The translations under genes and the position numbers were made by a program. The notes under the pieces were generated by a model. It made no database searches, was not told where the DNA came from, and saw nothing but the letters and a program-made list of their open reading frames with translations. A stretch of DNA of 48,667 nucleotides from positions 1 through 48,667 of the forward strand of contig JASEGR010000011.1 in the NCBI GenBank assembly GCA_030017955.1, written 5' to 3'. This DNA is from Candidatus Eisenbacteria bacterium (GTDB lineage Bacteria; Eisenbacteria; RBG-16-71-46; JASEGR01). Position 1 is the first letter of the stretch; the number at the start of each line of letters is the position of its first letter. Shown here piece after piece: positions 26,825 through 34,430 of the stretch.

Positions 26825-27389
26825 CTTCTGAACCTTCGAGCATGATCTTGGGCTTGGTCAACACTTTCCGGATAAAGGAATCATTTTTCCGCTTGCGCTT
26901 CTTGTATTCCATTTTCGAGTAGATAGTGTAGTTAATCTCACGCCTGAGATCTCTTTCCAGCTTGTCTATCCCGGCCATGAGATATTCCTCATTTGGTTCG
27001 CCAATGATTAGAAGATCAATGTCACTTTTTCCGGTTTCCTCACCGGCAGCGAATGACCCGTAAATCATAGCCACTTCGACTCCCTCAGTGGCATTGACTA
27101 TCTTCTTCAGACTACCTTCTACTCCAATGGTCTTGAAGACTATGCTTTTCAGTTCATTGCAAAGGGGATAATCCTTGTTCAGGCTGTAGAAAACCAAGTT
27201 GCCGACCGCTCTTGTCTTGAAGAGTCCAGTTTCTTTGAGCTTCAGAAGATCACGGCGGATATTGGCGGCCGAGAAACCAAGAAGTCGTTCAAGCTGTCGC
27301 AAATAGTACTCCTCGTCGACATTGGTAAAGTAAAGCCGCAAGAGGTCGCGCCGTACCTTTGACCTGGTTATTTCGAGCAGTGTTTGCAT
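26811..27389 (-). CDS. Winged-helix/minimal nucleotidyltransferase fusion, probable antitoxin
   Basis: 192 residues. The N-terminal part (about 1-75) looks like a winged helix-turn-helix: YYLRQLERLLGFSAANIRRDLLKLKETGLFKTRAVGNLVFYSLN. The C-terminal part is a minimal nucleotidyltransferase with YGSFAAGEETGKSDIDLLIIG, giving Gly111-Ser112 and the metal ligands Asp123 and Asp125. A basic tail (KKRKRKND) follows. It overlaps the HEPN gene. The fused DNA-binding domain and the operator-like inverted repeats 5-45 nt upstream suggest autorepression. The enzymatic role, probably AMPylation of the HEPN partner, is inferred from type VII systems. Confidence 0.87.
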   Translation of the reverse strand: MQTLLEITRSKVRRDLLRLYFTNVDEEYYLRQLERLLGFSAANIRRDLLKLKETGLFKTRAVGNLVFYSLNKDYPLCNELKSIVFKTIGVEGSLKKIVNATEGVEVAMIYGSFAAGEETGKSDIDLLIIGEPNEEYLMAGIDKLERDLRREINYTIYSKMEYKKRKRKNDSFIRKVLTKPKIMLEGSEDDLR

Positions 27390-27393
27390 CGTC

Positions 27394-27442
27394 GTAGTCC
27401 CGAATGACTACAAATGTAGTCTCTTCAGACTACAACTGTCAA
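27394..27442 (-). promoter_or_regulatory. Promoter with two operator-like inverted repeats
   Basis: On the - strand TTGACA (27442-27437) is a perfect -35, followed after 18 nt by TACATT (27418-27413) as -10. The inverted repeat TGTAGTCT-N4-AGACTACA (27415-27434) lies across the spacer and touches the -10. A second one, GTAGTC-N6-GACTAC (27394-27411), lies between the -10 and the start codon at 27389. Bound repressor would block polymerase. The natural candidate is the winged-helix domain of the gene itself. Confidence 0.7.
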
Positions 27443-27763
27443 GGTCTTAGTTTGCTGCACAAGCCAGGGATCATGCAACAGAAAGCGTGACGTCAGCGGG
27501 CGGACTCGTCCATTGGTATTACCCGCCGCGATGGATTGATTTCGCCGCAATACTCCCGGACGTTGAAGATGGTGGTTATCAAGTAGAGCGTATCTTGCAC
27601 ATGAGAAGCAGCAATGATTCACTGTGAGGCGTTTGCCATCCACCAAGCCTTGAAGGACCGGGGCAGTGTGCCGGCGAACGGCACTTCTGGCCACGATATG
27701 GCTCCTCTGGCCTAGCGACCGAGAGTTTCTCTCTTCCTTATCCTCACCTACAAACTTTGGCAT
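27425..27763 (-). pseudogene. Frame after the DUF433 gene, possibly a decayed PIN-like toxin
   Basis: A 112-codon frame whose ATG is 1 nt after the DUF433 stop, the spacing usual for antitoxin-toxin pairs. The first residues, MPKFVGEDKEE, resemble the start of DUF5615 PIN-like toxins (MPKF-DED type). The remainder, rich in His, Arg and Cys, shows none of the family's later TRDxDF or hydrophobic patterns, and no other frame restores them. The 3' end runs into the promoter of the nucleotidyltransferase gene. It may be a decayed toxin or chance open frame; the low confidence reflects this. Confidence 0.35.
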
Positions 27764-27764
27764 G

Positions 27765-27989
27765 TCAACCGGTCATCCTGAGCCTTTCATCGGCTAGCGT
27801 CTTTCCTGCATAGTCGAGAGCCGCAAGAATGTCCTCATGAGTGATTCCATACTCCGTTGCGACCTCCTCGTAAGTCATTCCTCCAGCCAGTTTGCCAATG
27901 ACAAGCTCGACAGGTACGCGGGTCTTCGCAATCACCGGTTTCCCAAAACGGATCTTCGGATCGACGCTAATTCTAGGAGCTATCTCCAT
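27765..27989 (-). CDS. DUF433 family antitoxin-like protein
   Basis: 74 residues with the full DUF433 pattern: RISVDPKIRFGKPVIAKTRVPVELVIGKLAGGMTYEEVATEYG-IT-EDILAALDYA. This small homeodomain-like helical protein is usually the antitoxin of a PIN-like DUF5615 toxin. The ATG at 27989 follows GGAGG at ideal distance. Upstream lies the inverted repeat at 28020-28043. The partner gene appears damaged, so this antitoxin may be an orphan. Confidence 0.9.
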   Translation of the reverse strand: MEIAPRISVDPKIRFGKPVIAKTRVPVELVIGKLAGGMTYEEVATEYGITHEDILAALDYAGKTLADERLRMTG

Positions 27990-28019
27990 ACTTGACCTCC
28001 AGCTAAGGTTTACAGCATA

Positions 28020-28043
28020 TAGTCTCGTTCATGCGGGAGACTA
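28020..28043. promoter_or_regulatory. Inverted repeat upstream of the DUF433 gene
   Basis: TAGTCTC, 10 nt, then GAGACTA: a perfect 7-bp inverted repeat starting 31 nt before the DUF433 start codon. Its TAGTC core is shared with both inverted repeats upstream of the nucleotidyltransferase gene. No convincing -35/-10 pair was found next to it. Confidence 0.45.
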
Positions 28044-28128
28044 AGTAAAGTATCATTTTAGTCATATTGCTGCTGTGCACACGAGGTCTGGCCGCCTCCT
28101 CTCCGCTTTCCCAGGACTTTTCCCGTTG

Positions 28129-28156
28129 TGGACACGTGTGTCAACACAGGTATAGA
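28129..28156 (+). promoter_or_regulatory. Candidate promoter of the alpha/beta hydrolase gene
   Basis: TGGACA (28129-28134), a 16-nt spacer, then TATAGA (28151-28156) on the + strand, about 55 nt upstream of the start codon. The palindrome ACACGTGT overlaps the -35 region and could be a regulator site. Confidence 0.4.
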
Positions 28157-28211
28157 ATAGGTCCTGAGAGAATTCTACCTCTCACTTCATGTGCAGTCAA
28201 AGGGGGATAGA

Positions 28212-29672
28212 ATGAAAAGACTGCTGGTTTCTCTGTCTCGAATCGTGATTTCGGCCCTGACGCTATTCGCTATTTCTGGGACTGCCGGGGTTTCTGCACA
28301 GTCGCCGGGGAACACCGGGTCAAACATTGAAGGTACCTGGCAGGGAGTTGTGAAATTCGGTGGAGTCGAGCTCAGAGTCGTCTTCAACATTTCCAGGGAA
28401 CCAAGCGGTGCGCTCAAGGCCACGCTTGACAGCCCTGACCAGGGCGCCACAGGAATAGTGGTTGATGACGTGATTTTCGATGGCAGCAATGTCCGCCTGG
28501 GAATCCAGTCTGTCGCGGGGTCCTTCGAAGGCAAGTTCAGGGGGGACGGCTCGGCGATCGAAGGAAATTGGAGTCAAGGCGGAGTGACGATTCCTCTTAC
28601 TCTTGAACGAAGCGAGAAAAAACCTGAGGTCAAGCGGCCGCAGGAACCCAAGAAACCATATCCGTATCGTGAGGAAGAAGTCTCTTACAAGAATGAGAAC
28701 GCAGGGATAACACTAGCCGGCACATTGACGCTGCCCGAAGGCAAAGGCCCGTTTCCTGCGGTGATTCTCATCACGGGCTCAGGTCCTCAAGACCGGGATG
28801 AAACAGTCTTTGGACACCGCCCATTCCTTGTGCTCGCGGATTATCTGACACGCCACGGGATCGCAGTGCTCAGGGTAGATGACCGGGGTGTGGGCAGCTC
28901 GACCGGCAGCTTCAGCCAGGCCACGAGTGAATCGTCTGCAAGCGATGTTCTTGCCGGCATCAAGTACCTGAAGAGCAGGAATGAAGTAAACCAGAAGAAG
29001 ATTGGTCTAATCGGACACAGTGAAGGCGGCATCATAGCTCCGATGGTGGCAGTCCAGTCAAAGGATATCGCCTTCATAGTATTGATGGCAGGAACCGGCT
29101 TGACCGGGGAGCAGATTCTCTATCTGCAGGGCGCGCTCATTGCCAAGGCAAACGGGGCGAGCGATGAGGAAATTGCCGAGAACCGAGCTCTTCAGGAGCG
29201 GATGTTCACTGTGCTGAAACAGGAAAAGGATGATGCAGTCGCATCAAAGAAACTCCGCGAAATCATGCTGGAGGCGCTGAAGACGATGACCGACGATGAG
29301 AAAAAGGCCTTTGGGCATTCCGAGGCAGCCATCGACCCTCAGCTGCGGCAGCTCATGTCTCCCTGGTTTCGTACCTTTCTTACTTACGATCCAAAACCGG
29401 CTTTGATGAAAGTGAAATGCCCGGTTCTTGCGATAAATGGTGAAAAAGATCTGCAGGTGCCTCCGGATGAAAACCTTGCTGCAATAAAGGACGCCCTTGT
29501 GGCGGGGCGCAACAAGCACTATTCGATCAGAGAACTGGAAGGTCTGAATCACCTCTTCCAGCCCTCCCAAACCGGAACGCCGTTGGAGTACGGAAAAATC
29601 GAAGAAACCATGTCACCGACTGCCTTGAAGATGATTGCAGACTGGATTCAGGAAAAAACCCAGAGGAAGTGA
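28212..29672 (+). CDS. Secreted alpha/beta hydrolase
   Basis: 486 residues from the ATG at 28212, preceded by AGGGGGAT and followed by a signal peptide (about residues 1-30, ending GVSAQ). Residues about 35-140 form a beta-rich N-terminal domain (EGTWQGVVKFGGVELRVVFNI), then an alpha/beta-hydrolase core: LITGSGPQDRDE, LRVDDRGVGSS, the nucleophile elbow GHSEGG with Ser270, INGEKDLQVP with the probable catalytic Asp, and GLNHLFQ with the catalytic His. It is close to the S9/dienelactone-hydrolase-like esterases seen in many environmental bacteria; the substrate is unknown. It stands alone, with its own promoter candidate. Confidence 0.9.
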   Translation: MKRLLVSLSRIVISALTLFAISGTAGVSAQSPGNTGSNIEGTWQGVVKFGGVELRVVFNISREPSGALKATLDSPDQGATGIVVDDVIFDGSNVRLGIQSVAGSFEGKFRGDGSAIEGNWSQGGVTIPLTLERSEKKPEVKRPQEPKKPYPYREEEVSYKNENAGITLAGTLTLPEGKGPFPAVILITGSGPQDRDETVFGHRPFLVLADYLTRHGIAVLRVDDRGVGSSTGSFSQATSESSASDVLAGIKYLKSRNEVNQKKIGLIGHSEGGIIAPMVAVQSKDIAFIVLMAGTGLTGEQILYLQGALIAKANGASDEEIAENRALQERMFTVLKQEKDDAVASKKLREIMLEALKTMTDDEKKAFGHSEAAIDPQLRQLMSPWFRTFLTYDPKPALMKVKCPVLAINGEKDLQVPPDENLAAIKDALVAGRNKHYSIRELEGLNHLFQPSQTGTPLEYGKIEETMSPTALKMIADWIQEKTQRK

Positions 29673-29693
29673 GCTGGGCACTCGACCCAACCG

Positions 29694-30221
29694 ATGATGC
29701 CAGAACAAAAAGGCTTGGTTCAGGTCTACACAGGTGATGGGAAAGGGAAGACCACCGCCGCTATCGGCTGCGGCCTCAGGGCAAGCGGCCACGGACTTGG
29801 GGTGCTCATTATTCAGTTCATGAAAGGAAGAGAGTACGGAGAGCTCAACGCGCTGAGACAGATTCCTTCCTTCACGATCATACAGTCGGGTCGGGACAGC
29901 TTCGTTTCGCGAGAGAATCCGTCTCCCGAGGACAGGAAGCTCGCACGTGACGGCTTCGAGAAGGCAAGAAATGCTGTGCTTTCCGGCGACTACGACCTGG
30001 TTATTCTCGACGAGATAAATGTTGCAGTGGATTTCGGCCTGATCGGCGTCGATGAGGTGATATCCCTCATCGAGAAAAAACCGGAACGGCTTGAGCTCAT
30101 CTTAACGGGGAGAAACGCTCACGCCAGGATTGTTGAGCTTGCGGACCTCGTGAGCGAAATGAAAGAGGTGAAGCATCACTACAGAAAAGGAATCCCTGCC
30201 AGAAAAGGGATTGAGTTCTAG
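29694..30221 (+). CDS. cobO: Cob(I)alamin adenosyltransferase
   Basis: Transfers adenosine from ATP to cob(I)alamin, making the coenzyme needed by methylmalonyl-CoA mutase. It has 175 residues of the CobA/BtuR type, with the reversed-style P-loop GDGKGKTTA (residues 14-22), FMKGREYGEL, LVILDEINVAVDFGL and LTGRNA. Two ATGs are adjacent (29694 and 29697); either may be used. It lies upstream of meaB and the B12-binding subunit, which fits a coenzyme-supply role for that mutase. Confidence 0.93.
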   Translation: MMPEQKGLVQVYTGDGKGKTTAAIGCGLRASGHGLGVLIIQFMKGREYGELNALRQIPSFTIIQSGRDSFVSRENPSPEDRKLARDGFEKARNAVLSGDYDLVILDEINVAVDFGLIGVDEVISLIEKKPERLELILTGRNAHARIVELADLVSEMKEVKHHYRKGIPARKGIEF

Positions 30222-30344
30222 CGGTTCCAGGCGAGTGGGAATCACGTGCATTCCGCGTGCGCAGAGTGATTGTTGTGCTTATGAGCATTTCTTGAATGTC
30301 AGCCAATCCGGGCACAGACCAAGAAAGGCAGCATTCTTTACCTG

Positions 30345-31310
30345 ATGTTCAACCCATCGGATTTTGCAAGAAGGATTGTTGAGGGCGACAGACTTGCGCT
30401 CGGCAGGGCGATCTCGGTAATCGAAGACGGGGAAGCTGCCGCCCTGGAGCTTATTGATCTGCTTTCCTCGCATGCAGGGAAGGCGCTCAGGATTGGCATC
30501 ACCGGCCCACCAGGCGCCGGCAAGAGCACGCTTTTGTCAAAGCTTGCCCTTGAGATGAGAAAAAATGGGAAGAGAGTCGGGATAATTGCTGCGGATCCGA
30601 CCAGTCCCTTCACCGGAGGCGCGCTTCTTGGAGACAGAGTGCGGATGGGCGAGCTTGCGGGAGATGAGGGAATTTTCATCCGGAGCATGGCAACAAGGGG
30701 AAGTCTGGGTGGGCTCCCGAGTGCTGCTCTGGATGTGTGTCAGGCGCTTGATGCTTCCGGCGTTGAAAGGATCTTTCTTGAGACTGTCGGAGTGGGACAA
30801 TCAGAGCTCGATATCGTGGATACGGCAGACACTGTTATAGTCGTTCTTGTGCCCGAATCAGGCGATGGAATTCAGGCGATGAAGGCCGGGCTCATGGAAA
30901 TAGGGGATATTTTTGTCGTAAACAAGGCGGACAGGGAAGGGGCGGAGGGGACTTCCGCCGAGGTAAAGAGCATTCTGGAACTCAGGAATGCCGATTCAGT
31001 CTGGTCTCCACCCGTCTTACTCACTGCGGCAACGAAAGGAGATGGAGTTCAGGAGCTTTCTGAAAAGATTGAAGAGCACCTCGGCTTTCTCTCGGGAAGC
31101 AACGGACTGAAAAGGAAAAGGGAGGATGCCATAAGATTCAAGATACATGAGTTGGTGAAGGAGCGGCTTTTGGCAGATGCCTGGGAGAAGTCCGGGATTG
31201 ATGGAAGAATAGAGAGTGCTGTCGCGAGAGTCCTTGATGGAAAGGGCACTCCGCTGAGAGAGGCGGGAGCAATAATTTCTGTGATTGAGAATGAGAGGGG
31301 GAAGAACTGA
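30345..31310 (+). CDS. meaB: Methylmalonyl-CoA mutase-associated GTPase MeaB
   Basis: A G3E-family GTPase chaperone that guards and loads adenosylcobalamin in methylmalonyl-CoA mutase. It has 321 residues: P-loop GITGPPGAGKSTLL (about 50-63), IIAADPTSPFTGGALLGDRVRM, the switch III-like MATRGSLGGLP, ETVGVGQSELDI and VVNKADREGAE. The C-terminal dimerisation arm is of normal length. It lies between cobO and the B12-binding subunit. The ATG is at 30345, without a strong ribosome site. Confidence 0.95.
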   Translation: MFNPSDFARRIVEGDRLALGRAISVIEDGEAAALELIDLLSSHAGKALRIGITGPPGAGKSTLLSKLALEMRKNGKRVGIIAADPTSPFTGGALLGDRVRMGELAGDEGIFIRSMATRGSLGGLPSAALDVCQALDASGVERIFLETVGVGQSELDIVDTADTVIVVLVPESGDGIQAMKAGLMEIGDIFVVNKADREGAEGTSAEVKSILELRNADSVWSPPVLLTAATKGDGVQELSEKIEEHLGFLSGSNGLKRKREDAIRFKIHELVKERLLADAWEKSGIDGRIESAVARVLDGKGTPLREAGAIISVIENERGKN

Positions 31311-31432
31311 TTTGGGAAAGAGACCTTCCGCTGAGGCAGTTCTCTTTTCAACCGTGGTTCCGGAACAAAGAGATGTCTGTATCGCTGCCCATGATATGTG
31401 ATATGAGTGACGTGTACCCGAATACCTGAACT

Positions 31433-31837
31433 ATGAAAAAGAAGATACGAGTTCTCGTTGCTAAGCCCGGACTTGATGGGCACGACAGAGGCGCGAAGGT
31501 TGTCGCGAGCGCTCTTCGGGATGCGGGCATGGAGGTCGTCTACACAGGACTCCACCAGACCCCGGAGATGATCGTTGAGGCGGCCATTCAGGAAGACGCT
31601 GATGTTGTCGCATTGAGCATTCTTTCGGGTGCACACATGACCATCTTCCCGAAAGTGCTCTCGATTCTCAGAGAGAAAGGTGCCGGGCACATGCTTCTGA
31701 CCGGCGGAGGGATAATCCCGAAGGAAGATGCAGACAAACTTGCAAAAATGGGAGTAGGGGAGCTTTTTGGACCTGGAACACCAACGGCCGAGATAATTGA
31801 TTACATAAGGAAAGAAGTAGGAAACAGAAAGGACTGA
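31433..31837 (+). CDS. Methylmalonyl-CoA mutase small subunit (B12-binding domain)
   Basis: 134 residues forming only a B12-binding Rossmann domain. The base-off motif is complete: D15-x-H17-x-x-G20 in [10 protein letters not shown], then LSILSGAH and [31 protein letters not shown] is typical of the C-terminal domain of methylmalonyl-CoA mutase, which in many archaea and bacteria is a separate subunit. The catalytic large subunit is not in the window and must be encoded elsewhere. It follows meaB by 122 nt. Confidence 0.92.
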   Translation: MKKKIRVLVAKPGLDGHDRGAKVVASALRDAGMEVVYTGLHQTPEMIVEAAIQEDADVVALSILSGAHMTIFPKVLSILREKGAGHMLLTGGGIIPKEDADKLAKMGVGELFGPGTPTAEIIDYIRKEVGNRKD

Positions 31838-31864
31838 CGGGTCAGCCTTGCGAAGGGACGAAAC

Positions 31865-32524
31865 TTGAAGAAGGTTCAGATTGAAGTATTTCTCATTCTT
31901 GCGTTTTTCTGGTTGGTTTTCACGTTGAACTGCGATAAGAAAACGACCGGTCCTGATGAGGACAATCTTCCCGGGGACTATTTTCCATTGGAAGTTGGGA
32001 GGAGCTGGACATTCTCCTGTGTCATACCTCCGGCCGGAATCGCCCAGTCGCCGCCTGACACTCTCTACGCCGTTGAGACATGGACAGTGGTGGATACGGC
32101 GATACTTCCGCCCGGCGGGACCAACGCGTTCGCTGTGAGAAGAGATTATAGCTGGGGATATCAAAAGACCTTCTATGTCGCCAAGAAGAGCAATGCTGTT
32201 GTTACCTACGATGTCAAGCGCGACGAAAGTCCCCTTCCAATCCTGCCCCTTCCTGTCCGTGTCGGAGCAAGATTCATATCGGCAGCTCACGACACGGCTG
32301 AAATCAAGGCCGTGGAAAACGTGTCGACTATTGCCGGGACTTTCGTTGACTGCGCAGTGGTTAGAATAGGCCTGTCAAGCGGCGCACGTGCGCCCGGGAA
32401 AGGAGTCAGGGGCTCGTCTCAAGAGACTGAGTGGACCCTCTGGTTTGCTGCAAACGTCGGGGAAGTGAAGTGGAGGGTTGCCAGTGCAGCCTGGTACGAG
32501 CTGCAGTCGTATCAACCACATTGA
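31865..32524 (+). CDS. Putative lipoprotein
   Basis: 219 residues from the TTG at 31865, after GAAGGGACG. A hydrophobic N-terminus ends in FTLNC with Cys23 as likely lipidation site and Asp24 behind it. Then come a short Lys/Thr/Asp linker and YFPLEVGRSWTFSC, a phrase common in FCB-group envelope lipoproteins. The rest is beta-rich with no catalytic motif seen. The TTG start is supported by the signal sequence beginning at once (MKKVQIEVF). The function is unknown; it sits at the start of the envelope block. Confidence 0.75.
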   Translation: MKKVQIEVFLILAFFWLVFTLNCDKKTTGPDEDNLPGDYFPLEVGRSWTFSCVIPPAGIAQSPPDTLYAVETWTVVDTAILPPGGTNAFAVRRDYSWGYQKTFYVAKKSNAVVTYDVKRDESPLPILPLPVRVGARFISAAHDTAEIKAVENVSTIAGTFVDCAVVRIGLSSGARAPGKGVRGSSQETEWTLWFAANVGEVKWRVASAAWYELQSYQPH

Positions 32525-32852
32525 GCCGAAAGCAGTACGGGTTGCCCGGGTGACGTATGAGGCAATTCAAACCCGCCGGGCGAGTGATCCCCAGGCTCCC
32601 TATGAACATCCACAGCTAGAACCCACAAGCCTTCTGAGCTGTCAAGCATCGCAAGCATTCCCGCGTGATTCCATCCGATCGCCGGTCCGTGCATCAGCCC
32701 TGCGATGTGCTTGGGCCACTTCGTTTTAGTAAGTCAGAAGGCAGCTCCTGGAACAAAACGGCGTAATTGCTGTTAAGGAAAGGTTGGAGCCCTCCGAAAA
32801 ATTATTAGATGACATGCTGTTACCGCCAGGTCCCCACTCGAAGGAGACAAAT
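32525..32852. other. Intergenic region, nothing recognised
   Basis: 328 nt between the lipoprotein and the outer-membrane protein. No repeat copy and no convincing promoter pair. A TTG-initiated extension of the next gene from 32784 is open, but its 23 residues are poor in signal-peptide character and it has no ribosome site. Confidence 0.4.
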
Positions 32853-34346
32853 ATGTTTTCGTTCTGGAAGACTCGGGAATGGAATAGGCCGATTTTCTTG
32901 AAACTCATTCTGATTCTCACTCTTCTTTGGGTTTCATCGGCGATACCGGCCTTTGGCCAGAATCAGGACAGCAAGGACAAGATCACGGTCTTCTCCGGCG
33001 GAAAGATGGACATGGATTTCTCGTTCAGTTCGTCCGTGCTCTATGGCATTGGCTCAACCGGCAATACCTTTGGTGGAGGAATAGGAACTCTTTCTCCGGG
33101 CAGCGCCCACGCCTCGTTGAATCCCGCCGGGCTCGCGTTCCTGAGACAAGCTGAGGGTTCAGTCGATTGCGCTCCCAGACTTAAACCTAGTCTGAGTATG
33201 GTCAGCAGGTTTTTTGACGTTCAAAAGAGGATAAACGAAGGTGTTGACAGTGCTCTGACCGACCTGAGAACGCCGGAAACTGAAGTCTCATACCCCGAAG
33301 TCGGGGCAGCTTTCGGGCAGGAAGGCGGAGTCTATTCCGGAAGCGTTGCATTCCCACTCTATGGTTTTGGATTTGGCGCGGCGCTATCAGAGCCGTTCAG
33401 CCTCAAGATGAAGTTTATCGAAACCGGCATGGAAGTTCAGTTTGAGACAGAGAAAACAATCGGGGACGAAACGAAGCCGATTGGATTCAAGGCGATGATC
33501 GACCTGAACGTACTGGCTGATGTCAGTGTGAATGTCACATCTGTCAGCATCGGGAGGAGTCTCCTGGACAATATCGGGCTCGGAGCCGGTCTTTCAAGAT
33601 ATGACGGCTACGCGTTTTTCGACGGAAAGGCGAGGGTGGACGGACTCATGTCATACAGCGGTCAGGAGTTCATTTTCAATAATCCGAATGACGACTGGCA
33701 TAATGACTTGAACCAGTCGGCATGGGCGAGTTTCAAGGGAAAGGCATGGGGCAAAAAGCTTGGCGCCTCTTACCGGATGGGGAATCGCCTGAGTTTGGAC
33801 GCACTCTATGAGGACCTTCCCGATATCCTGCTCACGGGCAGCATGAACGTAGTCGAAAACAAAGTGCCCGCGCTCAACACCGAAGGCGGCGACGATATCC
33901 TTGATCCAACCAAACTTGATATTGCAAAGCTTACGCTGACCGAGTTCATTGAAAACCGGACCAGCGACAGCTTGAGCATCCATCTTCCTTCCTCGTTCAA
34001 AATCGGAAGCTCAATCAGGTTGGGATTCATCACAACAACAGTCACGTATGCAACATACACAGGGCAGTTCGGATACAGTTTCCTTGGCCAGACCAGGGGA
34101 GTGGAACCGAAGAGAAGCGTCGGGCTGGGTCTGGATTTCTCCCTGCTCAAGCTTGGAGCCGTCGTGACCTGGGCGGATGAGGTCAGGCAAGGCACCGATG
34201 ATGATGCCGGAAGGAAAACCAATCTGCTTCTTCCGTCCGCTTCCATCGGGTTCGGGATGCCGCTTAGAAAAGGCTTGAGGGTTGACTCGACTGTCCTTGC
34301 GGTACCTGCGCCACTTGGAAGAGTCTCGTTCTCGATGAGTTTCTAG
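32853..34346 (+). CDS. FadL/PorV-like outer-membrane beta-barrel protein
   Basis: 497 residues from the ATG at 32853, set by AAGGAG 6 nt upstream. A signal peptide with an extended N-region ends about residue 36 (IPAFGQ). The mature protein has the NPAGLAFL motif seen in the OmpP1/FadL and PorV families, then alternating hydrophobic beta strands, and ends with the C-terminal Phe typical of outer-membrane barrels (VSFSMSF). It is probably a transporter or secretion-associated barrel for hydrophobic compounds. It lies 84 nt before the giant repeat protein, consistent with an envelope operon. Confidence 0.82.
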   Translation: MFSFWKTREWNRPIFLKLILILTLLWVSSAIPAFGQNQDSKDKITVFSGGKMDMDFSFSSSVLYGIGSTGNTFGGGIGTLSPGSAHASLNPAGLAFLRQAEGSVDCAPRLKPSLSMVSRFFDVQKRINEGVDSALTDLRTPETEVSYPEVGAAFGQEGGVYSGSVAFPLYGFGFGAALSEPFSLKMKFIETGMEVQFETEKTIGDETKPIGFKAMIDLNVLADVSVNVTSVSIGRSLLDNIGLGAGLSRYDGYAFFDGKARVDGLMSYSGQEFIFNNPNDDWHNDLNQSAWASFKGKAWGKKLGASYRMGNRLSLDALYEDLPDILLTGSMNVVENKVPALNTEGGDDILDPTKLDIAKLTLTEFIENRTSDSLSIHLPSSFKIGSSIRLGFITTTVTYATYTGQFGYSFLGQTRGVEPKRSVGLGLDFSLLKLGAVVTWADEVRQGTDDDAGRKTNLLLPSASIGFGMPLRKGLRVDSTVLAVPAPLGRVSFSMSF

Positions 34347-34430
34347 GAGCGCGCGTTTCAATAACAATTGCGATACGACAAATCAGGAATCCGGGTGCCT
34401 CGGGCGAATGCTTCTCTCTGGAGGAGGGAA

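Noticed and set aside
31049-32290. 413-codon frame on the - strand
   Set aside because: Lies across meaB, the B12-binding subunit and the lipoprotein, all well supported on the + strand; no motif or ribosome site.
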